A stretch of DNA of 64,000 nt from Alcaligenaceae bacterium SAGV5 (GTDB taxonomy: Bacteria; Pseudomonadota; Gammaproteobacteria; Burkholderiales; Burkholderiaceae_B), in contig SPDP01000002.1 of assembly GCA_009360345.1 (NCBI GenBank), forward strand, positions 868,001 through 932,000. Direction: 5' to 3'. How positions within the stretch are numbered: the stretch's first letter is position 1; every line of letters starts with the position of its first letter. Position numbers and translations under genes: made by a program. Of the stretch, positions 57,067 through 64,000 are shown piece by piece. Below the pieces are notes generated by a model. That model was not told the origin of the DNA. It searched no databases and saw only the letters and a program-made list of their open reading frames with translations.

Positions 57067-58275
57067 TCAGGCGATCGTCCTGGCCTTGCGTACGCTGTCG
57101 ATCAAGGAGCTGCGCAGCAGGAACTGGCGGTGCCGCAGCGGATCGTCCGCCGTGCGGCGGATGTCGTCCAGCGCCTGCGCGCGCACGGCGAGGTCCTTTT
57201 CCTCCAGGCGCTTCTTGTTGTTCACCGTCTGCTGCTGCACGAACTCGATGTTCATCTGCCGGCGCCGGCGCTCGTAGCGATCGAAGACCGACGCGTCTTC
57301 CTCGCCCCGCTCGACTGACGTCAGCATGTCCACCAGTTCCATCGCATCGTGGATGCCGCAGTTCAACCCCAGGCCGCCGATGGGGTTGTTGACGTGCGCG
57401 GCGTCGCCAGCCAGGAACACCCGGCCCTGCCGGAAGCGCGCCGCCACCCGCTGGTGGACGCGGTAGATGCTACGGTGCAGCACCTCGTAGGGCTCGGTCC
57501 TCGGGAACACATGGGCGAGGCGGCGGGTGACCGCGGCGTCGCTCAGGGCTTCTTCGTCGGTCTCGTCGACTCCCGAGGGAAAGACCGCGCGCCACCGTCC
57601 CTGCATGTCGTCCCCGGAGATCTTGAACAGATTGGTCCAGGCGTCGGGGTGGGCAAGATAATTGCGATAGCAGCAGCCCATCAGGCGTTCGAAGTCATCC
57701 TTGACCGTGATGACGATGAAGCGCTCGGGCCAGGTCATGCCTTCGAACGGAATGTCCAGGGCCTTGCGCAGCGCGCTGCGGCCGCCGTCGGCCGCGATGA
57801 CGTAGTCGGCCTCGATGCGCACCGGTCCGTCGGGCGTCTCGGCGGTCAAGGTCACGCCGTCCGCGGATTGCGCCACCCCCGTGATGCGATGCTCGAAGTG
57901 GACCGCCGCGTCCGCATGCGTGCGCAGTTTCTCGATGCCCATGTTGCCGAGCTTGTGCTGCTCGGTCTGCACGACGAAAGGATAGGGGGTCTCGTCCTTC
58001 AGGATCTCGTGGTCGAACTGGGCGACCATCTTCTGCGCGGCCTGGTCCCAGAACTGGAAGTAGCGCGCCGTCAGCCCTTCCCCGATGAAGCGGTCGATCA
58101 GTCCCACGCGGGCGATCATCTCCAGGGTCGAGCTGTGCGTCGTGGCGGCGCGGGGGCTGTCGTCCACGCGCGACTCGGCCTCGTACAGCGAGACGCGGAA
58201 GCCCTGCTGCACGGCGGCCAGCGCCGCGACGACGCCGACCGGCCCGGCGCCCACGATGGCGATGTGCTTGTTCAT
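57067..58275 (-). CDS. FAD-dependent aromatic monooxygenase (PHBH / NicC-like fold)
   Basis: 402 aa class A flavoprotein monooxygenase: GxGxxG in AIVGAGPVGVVAAL, the DG motif in ADYVIAADGGRSALRK and GDAAHVNNPIGGLGLNCGI near the end. It hydroxylates, or hydroxylates with decarboxylation, an activated aromatic or N-heteroaromatic ring with NAD(P)H. It is the last gene of a minus-strand trio; its ATG directly follows the stop of the enamidase-like gene (TGAATG). Confidence 0.87.
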   Translation of the reverse strand: MNKHIAIVGAGPVGVVAALAAVQQGFRVSLYEAESRVDDSPRAATTHSSTLEMIARVGLIDRFIGEGLTARYFQFWDQAAQKMVAQFDHEILKDETPYPFVVQTEQHKLGNMGIEKLRTHADAAVHFEHRITGVAQSADGVTLTAETPDGPVRIEADYVIAADGGRSALRKALDIPFEGMTWPERFIVITVKDDFERLMGCCYRNYLAHPDAWTNLFKISGDDMQGRWRAVFPSGVDETDEEALSDAAVTRRLAHVFPRTEPYEVLHRSIYRVHQRVAARFRQGRVFLAGDAAHVNNPIGGLGLNCGIHDAMELVDMLTSVERGEEDASVFDRYERRRRQMNIEFVQQQTVNNKKRLEEKDLAVRAQALDDIRRTADDPLRHRQFLLRSSLIDSVRKARTIA

Positions 58276-59472
58276 TCAATGGCCTCCGCTCGTGTAGTCC
58301 TGGGGAATGTTGCAGCGGGCGACGCGGACCGGGCGATTGCCGGCCGGGGTGTTGCGGCTCTTGCCGACGAAGCGCGGCACGCCGTCGGTCACGACGGCCG
58401 ACACGGCGGCGATGTCGCCGTTGCGCAGGGCGTCCAGCGGATCGTTCTTGGAACCGCCGACGCAGGCGTCCAGCAGGACCACGTCGGCGTCCTTGCCCGG
58501 CTTGATGAAGCCGCTGTTGATGCCATAGACCCGGGCGTTGTTGCCGGTGGCCGCGGCGATGGCCCATTCCACCGGCATGTCGGTCAGGCTGGCCAGGTGC
58601 GTGATGGTGTACATCATGCCCAGCGGCATGATGCCGCTGCCGGTGGGCGTGTCGGTGGCGATCAGGAAGCGGTCGAACTGGTCGGCGGCGCGCACCATGT
58701 CGCCCAGCATGAGCGTGGTCCGCAGGTTGCCCGCGGTGCAGACCTGCAGCGCGATTTCCGATTCGTGCACCATCTTGGGAAAGCCCTCGTCGGGCATGGC
58801 CACGGGGCCGCCGTTGACGTGGAACGATACATGCGGATTCATGGCGATCAGGTGCTCGGCCCAGATGCCCGACGAACCGGGAATGGAGGAGCCGCCGGTA
58901 TGCACGGTGGTGATCATGCCGTGCTTGCGGGCCCAGCCTATGGCCTGTACGTAGTCGTAGGGGGTCTTGACCGCGCCGAAGCCTGCCTTGGCCAGCCACA
59001 CGCCCTGCGCGGCGATGTCGGCGAAGTCCTGTTCCACCAGGCCGGGTTCGATGATGATGGAGCCGGCGTACACGCGCATGCCGCCGGGGCGGTAGTCCTG
59101 GAAACATCGCTGGGCGGCCACCGCCAGCGCCTTGACGCCGGCCGGGTCCTTGGGGCGGCCGGGCGTGTGCACTTCCGAAGCGGTGATGCCGGTGGTGACC
59201 CCGCCGTGCACGTAGCTTTCCAGGAAGCCCACGGTCTTCTGCCGCGGCGTGTAGTCGCCGAAGGTGTTGTGCACCTGCGAGTCGATCAGGCCGGGAATGG
59301 CGGTGGTGCCGGCGGCGTCGATGACCACGTCGGCGCTTTCGACTTCCGCCGCGCTCAGCGTGCCGACCTTGGCGATCAGTCCGTCCTGCATCAGGATGGC
59401 GTCGCCCGAGGCATAGGGCTCGCGCCATTCGCCGGTGAGTATCCGGCCCAGGTTGACGATGGCGAGTTTCAT
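58276..59472 (-). CDS. Enamidase-like amidohydrolase
   Basis: 398 aa amidohydrolase-superfamily protein resembling enamidase of nicotinate fermentation, which opens 6-oxo-tetrahydronicotinate: GDYTPRQKTVGFLESYVHGG, PGRPKDPAGVKALA and HTGGSSIPGSSGIWAEH are the shared blocks. In place of the usual metal HxH motif it reads DSQVHN (Gln66, His68), so one ligand His is replaced. GAGGAG supports the start at 59472; a longer frame to 59601 is rejected. Middle gene of the trio with AA_synth and the FAD monooxygenase. Confidence 0.8.
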   Translation of the reverse strand: MKLAIVNLGRILTGEWREPYASGDAILMQDGLIAKVGTLSAAEVESADVVIDAAGTTAIPGLIDSQVHNTFGDYTPRQKTVGFLESYVHGGVTTGITASEVHTPGRPKDPAGVKALAVAAQRCFQDYRPGGMRVYAGSIIIEPGLVEQDFADIAAQGVWLAKAGFGAVKTPYDYVQAIGWARKHGMITTVHTGGSSIPGSSGIWAEHLIAMNPHVSFHVNGGPVAMPDEGFPKMVHESEIALQVCTAGNLRTTLMLGDMVRAADQFDRFLIATDTPTGSGIMPLGMMYTITHLASLTDMPVEWAIAAATGNNARVYGINSGFIKPGKDADVVLLDACVGGSKNDPLDALRNGDIAAVSAVVTDGVPRFVGKSRNTPAGNRPVRVARCNIPQDYTSGGH

Positions 59473-59482
59473 GGTGTGCTCC

Positions 59483-60061
59483 TCAGACAAGTCCGTCCTG
59501 GCCCTGCACGTCCCGCAGCCGCAGGCCGCCCACGCGGGCGTTGAGCCGCTCGCGGCTGGAGACGGCGAATACCAGCGCGATTTCGTCGGGCAGGGGGCCA
59601 TCCGCGAAATACAGCGTCATGGCGTTGTAGAGCGACCGTACATAGAGCGCGTCCTTGGAGGCAAGCGGCACGTCCAGCACCGTGCCCGGGCCGCCCACCT
59701 TGGTCACCGACGAGATCCAGGCCTTGCCGCCGCCGATTTCCTTGCGCAGGGGTTCGGCCGAGGCGGTGGTCAGCAGCGCGTTGGCGTGTTCCTGCTCCCC
59801 GCCCAGCCCGACGACGCCCGCCTTGCCGTACGAGAGGATGGGATGGTCGCCGTAGGCCGCGCGCAGCCGGGCCGCCATGCGGGCGCCCAGTTCGGGGCTC
59901 GCTTCGATCATGGGCGAGAGGTCTTCCACGTACCGGCCGGCATAGGGGTTTTCCACGAAGGCCACGATGGCCGCCTTGCGCAGCGCTTCGTCGGCCGGCC
60001 GGCCGGCTTCCTCCAGCTTCTCTTCCACGATTGCCTGCCACCTGCGTACTTTCAATTGCAT
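59483..60061 (-). CDS. Amino acid synthesis (AA_synth, DUF1185) family protein
   Basis: 192 aa. KAAIVAFVENPYAGRYVEDL, HPILSYGKAGVVGLGGEQEH and GGPGTVLDVPLASKDALYVRS are the family blocks. The function of the family is not established; it often accompanies catabolic genes for ring compounds in Burkholderiales. A good ribosome site (CAGGAG) precedes the ATG. First gene of the minus-strand trio. Confidence 0.85.
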   Translation of the reverse strand: MQLKVRRWQAIVEEKLEEAGRPADEALRKAAIVAFVENPYAGRYVEDLSPMIEASPELGARMAARLRAAYGDHPILSYGKAGVVGLGGEQEHANALLTTASAEPLRKEIGGGKAWISSVTKVGGPGTVLDVPLASKDALYVRSLYNAMTLYFADGPLPDEIALVFAVSSRERLNARVGGLRLRDVQGQDGLV

Positions 60062-60132
60062 GTGTCGCTCCTGACGTCAGCCACCCTCGGGGAGGGTTCA
60101 AATTCTTGTTGAACAGAATGTTTGACGATGTT

Positions 60133-60145
60133 ATTGTCATACAAT
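60133..60145. promoter_or_regulatory. GntR/FadR-type operator ATTGTCATACAAT
   Basis: ATTGT-CAT-ACAAT is a perfect dyad that matches the ATTGTnTACAAT-like sites of FCD-domain GntR regulators. It lies 31 bases before the start of the gene at 60176, which is followed by a GntR-FCD gene, and also in the upstream region of the divergent trio. A further inverted repeat ATTCT-8-AGAAT is at 60102-60119. Confidence 0.65.
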
Positions 60146-60175
60146 CATAAAGTCAATGAATGCCAGGAGAGCTCC

Positions 60176-60832
60176 ATGCGCGGACGCGCCATTCTGTTCT
60201 CGGAGATGACGCCGGCCCCCGAGTGGGAACAGACGTTCAATCGCTGGTACGACACCGAGCACATTCCCATCCGCATGGGCCTGCGCGGTTTCGTCAGCGC
60301 CCAGCGGTACGCGGCTTCCGAACGCAACTACCTCGCCGTCTATGAAATGGACGATCTCGCCGCGCTTCGCACCGTCGCCTACCAGGCCATCAAGCAGCAT
60401 CCTTCCGAGGAAACGGCCTGGATGCTGCGCAACGTGTCCGGATTCACGCGTTACCTGTGCGAGGAAATCGGCAGCGCCGGCGATGCCTCGCCCGAAGCCA
60501 TCGATGCCCCGGTGCTCTATCCCGTCTGGTTCGACGTGCCCCAGGAACATCTGGCCGATTTCGACGCCTGGTACGAGCAGGACCATGTGCCGCTGCTGCT
60601 GGAATGCCCGCAGTGGCGCGCGGTGCGGCGTTTCCATGTCAGGGATGGCGACCCGGGCCGCTACAACCGGCTGGCGCTGCATTACCTGGACGATGTCGCG
60701 GCGCTGGAGTCGCCGGCCCGCGCCAAGGCTCGCGCCACGCCCTGGCGCGAGCGCCTGGCCGCCCAGCCCTGGTTCAAGGGGGCCTACGACCTGTTCGACC
60801 GCCGCGGCGCACGGCAACTGCCGCCGCTGTAA
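60176..60832 (+). CDS. Tandem dimeric alpha/beta-barrel protein (EthD/DUF4286-like)
   Basis: 218 aa with two related ferredoxin-like halves: FNRWYDTEHIPIRM (~21-34) and FDAWYEQDHVPLLL (~136-149) are clearly a duplicated motif, each followed by a YxAVYE/YNRLALH strand. Proteins of this fold are degradative auxiliaries or small-molecule binding enzymes. The start at 60176 has GGAG upstream. Function unknown; the operon with GntR and Bug suggests a part in the local pathway. Confidence 0.75.
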   Translation: MRGRAILFSEMTPAPEWEQTFNRWYDTEHIPIRMGLRGFVSAQRYAASERNYLAVYEMDDLAALRTVAYQAIKQHPSEETAWMLRNVSGFTRYLCEEIGSAGDASPEAIDAPVLYPVWFDVPQEHLADFDAWYEQDHVPLLLECPQWRAVRRFHVRDGDPGRYNRLALHYLDDVAALESPARAKARATPWRERLAAQPWFKGAYDLFDRRGARQLPPL

Positions 60833-60848
60833 CCGGAGACACGATTCC

Positions 60849-61517
60849 ATGGACCTGAAAATATCGCCGCGTTCGGTGCAACAGGAAACGGTGCGCCTGG
60901 TCCGCGAGGCCATCACCAGCGGCTACTTCAAGCCCGGCGAGCGGCTGGTCGAAGCCAAGCTGTGCAGCCTGCTGGGCGTCAGCCGTACTTCCGTGCGCGA
61001 AGCGCTGCGGGTGCTGGCGACCGAAAAGCTCATCACCATCGTGCCCAACAAGGGACCATCGGTGGCCGAACTGAGCTGGGCAGAGGCCGAGAGCATCTAT
61101 CACCTGCGCGCGCTGCTCGAAGGCGAAGCCGCCGCGCTGGCCGCCGGCCGGGTCCGGCCGGACGACCTGCGCCGCATGCGCGAGGCCCTCGACACCTTCG
61201 CCGACGCCGTCGACCAGCAAGACTGGAAGACGCGCATCTCGGCCACGGCGGATTTCTACGAAGTGATCATCCAATGCTGCGGGAACGCGGTCATGGGCGA
61301 AGTGCTGCATGGCCTGCTGACACGCATCAATTTCCTGCGGGCCCGGACCATGGCCAGCCCCGGCCGCGCCAAGCACAGCGTGCGCGAGCTCGAGAGCATC
61401 TACGACGCGCTGGAAAAAGGCGACGCCCGCGTCGCGCGCGCCGCGGCCGTGGCGCACGTGAAGGCGGCCGAGGCCGAAGCATGCGACGTCTACCGGGAAA
61501 TGAATCACGCAGCCTGA
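60849..61517 (+). CDS. GntR-family regulator (FCD domain)
   Basis: 222 aa: winged HTH (VEAKLCSLLGVSRTSVREAL) and FCD domain. In the ligand domain ATADFYEVIIQCCGN replaces the usual DxxFHxxL pattern, so one metal ligand His is a Tyr. Sixteen bases after the gene at 60176 and 31 before the Bug gene. The dyad at 60133-60145 is its most likely operator. Confidence 0.88.
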   Translation: MDLKISPRSVQQETVRLVREAITSGYFKPGERLVEAKLCSLLGVSRTSVREALRVLATEKLITIVPNKGPSVAELSWAEAESIYHLRALLEGEAAALAAGRVRPDDLRRMREALDTFADAVDQQDWKTRISATADFYEVIIQCCGNAVMGEVLHGLLTRINFLRARTMASPGRAKHSVRELESIYDALEKGDARVARAAAVAHVKAAEAEACDVYREMNHAA

Positions 61518-61548
61518 TTTTTCAACCACACGTACGGCGGGGATGGGC

Positions 61549-62514
61549 ATGAAAACGAAGTGGCGATCTTTTGCAGGGGTTCTTCTTTCGTTGGCCGTGA
61601 CGGGCGCCGCGCAGGCGGCATGGCCCGAACGCGCGATCACGCTGGTCGTGCCTTTCGCCGCCGGCGGCAATACCGACAGCATCGCGCGCATCACCGCCGA
61701 ATGGCTGACCGCCAAGCTCAAGCAGACGGTGGTCGTCGACAACCGGCCTGGCGCCAATGGCGCGATCGCCGCCGATTACGTGGCGCGGGCCAAGCCGGAC
61801 GGCTACACCTTGTTCATGGCGACGGCGCCGCAGATGGCCATCGTGCCGTACTTGCAGAAGGTGCGCTACGACCCGATCAAGGATTTCGCGCCGGTGTCGA
61901 TCGTGGCGACCAACGAGTTCGCGCTGGCGGTGCATCCGAGCTTCGCGGCGAAGACGCTGCCCGAGCTGGTGTCCTACGTGAAGGCGCATCCCGGCCAGGT
62001 GGCGTATGCCTCGGCGGGCAGCGGGTCGGTCAGCCATTTGACGATGGCGATGTTCGTCAAGCGCGCGGAACTGTCGATGATCCACGCGCCGTATCGCGGC
62101 GGCGCGCCGGCGATCGCCGACGTGGTGGGCGGGCAGGTGCCGATGTATTTCGCGAACGTGGCCGAGGTGCTGCCTTATTCGACGACGAACCGGCTGCGCA
62201 TCGTTGCCACCTCGGGCACCAGGCCCTCCAACGACCTGCCAGGTGTCAAGACCGTTGCCGAGCAGGGCTATCCGGGCTTCACGACCGAGACCTGGAACGG
62301 CGTGGCGGCCCCGGCCGGCACGCCTGCCGGGATCGTCGACAAGATCGCCGGCTCCTTGGCCGAGGCGGGCCGGAATGCCGAGTTCGGCGCCAAGCTCGCC
62401 GCCATCGGCGTCAGCGTGCTGTGCAACACACCCGAGGAGTTCGCCAGGAAGCTGGTCGCGGACAACAAGTTGTGGTCCGCGGCGGTGAAGGAGTCCGGGG
62501 CCTCGCTGGACTAA
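61549..62514 (+). CDS. TctC/Bug family periplasmic substrate-binding protein
   Basis: Bug receptor, 321 aa. Signal peptide MKTKWRSFAGVLLSLAVTG-AAQA; WPERAITLVVPFAAGGNTDS, KPDGYTLFMA and VAAPAGTPAGIV. An in-frame ATG at 61543 is the alternative start. Its TAA stop overlaps the TAG of the convergent DszB-like gene. Likely imports the substrate of the surrounding pathway. Confidence 0.92.
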   Translation: MKTKWRSFAGVLLSLAVTGAAQAAWPERAITLVVPFAAGGNTDSIARITAEWLTAKLKQTVVVDNRPGANGAIAADYVARAKPDGYTLFMATAPQMAIVPYLQKVRYDPIKDFAPVSIVATNEFALAVHPSFAAKTLPELVSYVKAHPGQVAYASAGSGSVSHLTMAMFVKRAELSMIHAPYRGGAPAIADVVGGQVPMYFANVAEVLPYSTTNRLRIVATSGTRPSNDLPGVKTVAEQGYPGFTTETWNGVAAPAGTPAGIVDKIAGSLAEAGRNAEFGAKLAAIGVSVLCNTPEEFARKLVADNKLWSAAVKESGASLD

Positions 62515-63596
62515 GCCTCCACCTGCGTGCCTCCGGCCTCGGCCAGGCTGCGTTCCTGGAGAAGCTCCCTGGCGCGGGCCAGGGGGCCGGGAACGATCCA
62601 GTCGGCGATGGAGAAGTCGTTGCGGATGAAGCCGTGTTCATACAGGAAGTCCTTGCGGACTTCCAGTGCGCGGACCAGTTCGGGGGCCAGGCTGGGCTCG
62701 AGATTCTGGTAGACGGTGTCGTCGAAGGCTTCGGGCACCCATTCGTAGGCGACCGAGACTTCGCGGGCGATGATGGCCTGGGTGGCGGCACGGTTTGCGC
62801 GAGCCCATTGGGCCGCCCTGAGCACCTGGCAGAGATATCGTGCGACGAACTCCGGATACTCCCGGACCAGGCGGCCGCTTACCGACAGTACGTTGGGCGT
62901 ACCGTTATTGATGCTGACGCGCCGATCCGGATGGTGATTGATGTCGGCCACGACATGCGCGCCGAGGAATTCCTGGAGGGCGGGGCCGGCTGCGCCGTAG
63001 TTGTACAGCACGTCGGCTTCGCCCCGGATGAGCGCGAAAGTCTCGGCCCGCGCCGAACTCGCGAACTGATGGGCGTCGAACAGCGCGCCGGTGTTCGAGG
63101 CGGCGACCTTGCCAATATATGGCTGGTCGATCGGCAGGTCGACCAGCGTGACGTCATCCAGCGTCAGGCCCACCGACGCCAGGACTTGCGCGTACCCCTG
63201 CAGCGCGGAGGCACGCCAGAAGTCGATTTTTTCATGGGTCCGTCTCGGCAGGGCGAGGCGCCGGCCCTTCAGGTCGGCGGGAGAGCGGATGCCTGAGTCC
63301 GGCAGGGTGAGGAGGGACTGGTACTGCGGCAACCAGGTCAGCCCCACGACCACGACGTCATTGCCTTCCGAGCGTGACCAGATCGGTGGCGCGTTGCCGC
63401 CGTGGCGGAACGAGTCGCCTTGCCGGTGATCGAAGTGCGATTCCCGGACCGATTGATCGGGCGATGCGCACAGCGAGAGCACCGAGATGCCGTCCGATTC
63501 GAACTCCTGTTCGAGCCAGCCGTTGTGGATGGCGATGCCCGATGCGGTGGGAACGGGGCAACGCGTGTACCAGATGATGTCGAGGTCGTGGGGCAT
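62511..63596 (-). CDS. DszB-like (2'-hydroxybiphenyl-2-sulfinate desulfinase family) protein
   Basis: 361 aa protein with the SsuA/NMT1-like periplasmic-binding fold but no signal peptide. It shares the catalytic residues of Rhodococcus DszB: Cys13 in YTRCPVPTA, His54 in ESHFDHRQG and Arg64 in SFRHGGNAPP; the spacing H-F-x3-Q-x4-R-x-G-G is the same as in DszB (from memory of that sequence). DszB releases sulfite from an aryl sulfinate. Whether this protein is a desulfinase, another hydrolase or a binding protein cannot be decided. The start at 63596 has AAGGAC upstream; an open frame to 63932 overlaps the ligase gene and is rejected. Confidence 0.7.
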   Translation of the reverse strand: MPHDLDIIWYTRCPVPTASGIAIHNGWLEQEFESDGISVLSLCASPDQSVRESHFDHRQGDSFRHGGNAPPIWSRSEGNDVVVVGLTWLPQYQSLLTLPDSGIRSPADLKGRRLALPRRTHEKIDFWRASALQGYAQVLASVGLTLDDVTLVDLPIDQPYIGKVAASNTGALFDAHQFASSARAETFALIRGEADVLYNYGAAGPALQEFLGAHVVADINHHPDRRVSINNGTPNVLSVSGRLVREYPEFVARYLCQVLRAAQWARANRAATQAIIAREVSVAYEWVPEAFDDTVYQNLEPSLAPELVRALEVRKDFLYEHGFIRNDFSIADWIVPGPLARARELLQERSLAEAGGTQVEA

Positions 63597-63637
63597 GAAG
63601 GTCCTTTGCTCGCGTGGAGGAAGGTTGACGGTGTCCG

Positions 63638-64000
63638 TCAATGGGTGGTCAGGCTGCTCGCGGCGAGCCGATCGAGCGCCTCGGGATTGAGCAGGCCGTC
63701 GCGGTGGCGGGTCGGACGGCCTGCCAGAAAGTCCCGGATCGCCACTTCGGAGACTTTCCCGTTGGATGAGCGTGGCAGGTCGTCCACCTGGACGATGCTT
63801 GCCGGAATGTGGCGCGAGGTGGCGCCGGTCCGGATGGCATTGCGTATGTCCGCGGCGAGGGTGCCGGAGAGCTGGTTTCCCTCCCGCAGTACGACGAACA
63901 ACACGATGGACGTGCCGTCCGGGCCAGGGCATTCGACCGCCGCGGCTTCCGTGACAAGCTCCAGGCCTTGGAGTGCCCGGTATATTTCGCTGGTCCCGAT
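63638..64000 (-). CDS. Acetoacetyl-CoA synthetase-like acyl-CoA ligase (C-terminal part, 5' end outside window)
   Basis: The last 120 codons of an ANL-superfamily acyl-CoA ligase. IGTSEIYRALQGLELVTEAA, SRHIPASIVQVDDLPRSSNG and the catalytic Lys of SNGKVSEVAIRDFLAGRP match the C-terminal lid domain of acetoacetate-CoA ligases. The gene continues beyond the right edge. It is 41 bases upstream of the DszB-like gene on the same strand, so the two may be cotranscribed. Confidence 0.8.
   Translation of the reverse strand: MGTSEIYRALQGLELVTEAAAVECPGPDGTSIVLFVVLREGNQLSGTLAADIRNAIRTGATSRHIPASIVQVDDLPRSSNGKVSEVAIRDFLAGRPTRHRDGLLNPEALDRLAASSLTTH

Overview
The window is a high-GC bacterial chromosome segment with dense, mostly non-overlapping genes. 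A long ribosomal-protein/elongation-factor block, six TctC/Bug periplasmic binding proteins, glnE, yhdP, tldD and several aromatic-degradation islands point to a betaproteobacterium of the order Burkholderiales, most likely family Alcaligenaceae (Bordetella/Achromobacter type). This placement rests on protein families and gene order read by eye, not on a database search.

Left part (1-20.9 kb): the translation superoperon, read on the minus strand. The str unit (rpsL-rpsG-fusA-tuf-rpsJ) has a strong promoter near 20.9 kb. The S10 unit (rplC-rplD-rplW-rplB-rpsS-rplV-rpsC-rplP-rpmC-rpsQ) appears to have its own promoter and leader hairpins between rpsJ and rplC, and ends at a clear intrinsic terminator after rpsQ. 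The spc unit (rplN-rplX-rplE-rpsN-rpsH...) restarts about 8.7 kb away from its own promoter near 2.1 kb. The interval between rpsQ and rplN holds a LysR/MFS pair, an intradiol dioxygenase, the osmoregulated periplasmic glucan gene opgG divergent from a GH3 beta-glucosidase, and cyanase (cynS) preceded by what looks like the last codons of a lost ABC-transporter ATPase.

21-29.5 kb: a hydrolase island with an ACMSD-type amidohydrolase, a phosphotriesterase-family hydrolase, an M28 and an M20 metallopeptidase, a tandem DJ-1/PfpI protein, two Bug binding proteins and a GntR regulator. Two of its promoters share an identical 14-base element just downstream of the predicted start sites. Substrate unknown.

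30.4-40.6 kb: an Rrf2 regulator with a palindromic operator candidate, then housekeeping genes: glnE (minus) divergent from yhdP-nitrilase-tldD (plus).

40.7-49.8 kb: an aromatic-compound island with a flavin-reductase-like protein, a bicupin, Bug, a CHM isomerase, IclR and MarR regulators, a two-component flavin monooxygenase (HpaC/HpaB type), a carboxymuconolactone-decarboxylase-like protein, a 2-oxoglutarate/Fe(II) oxygenase and a second Bug. 49.8-53.4 kb: a Bug-sulfatase operon divergent from a LysR regulator. 53.5-57.1 kb: a pqi operon (two pqiA-like genes, pqiB, pqiC) for envelope lipid transport.

57.1-64 kb: an island suggestive of N-heterocycle or other ring degradation: FAD monooxygenase, an enamidase-like amidohydrolase with an altered metal motif, an AA_synth (DUF1185) protein, a tandem dimeric alpha/beta-barrel protein, a GntR regulator with a textbook operator, a Bug protein, a DszB-like (desulfinase) protein that keeps the catalytic Cys/His/Arg, and the end of an acetoacetyl-CoA synthetase-like ligase. 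No tRNA, rRNA, insertion sequence, phage or CRISPR array was recognised.
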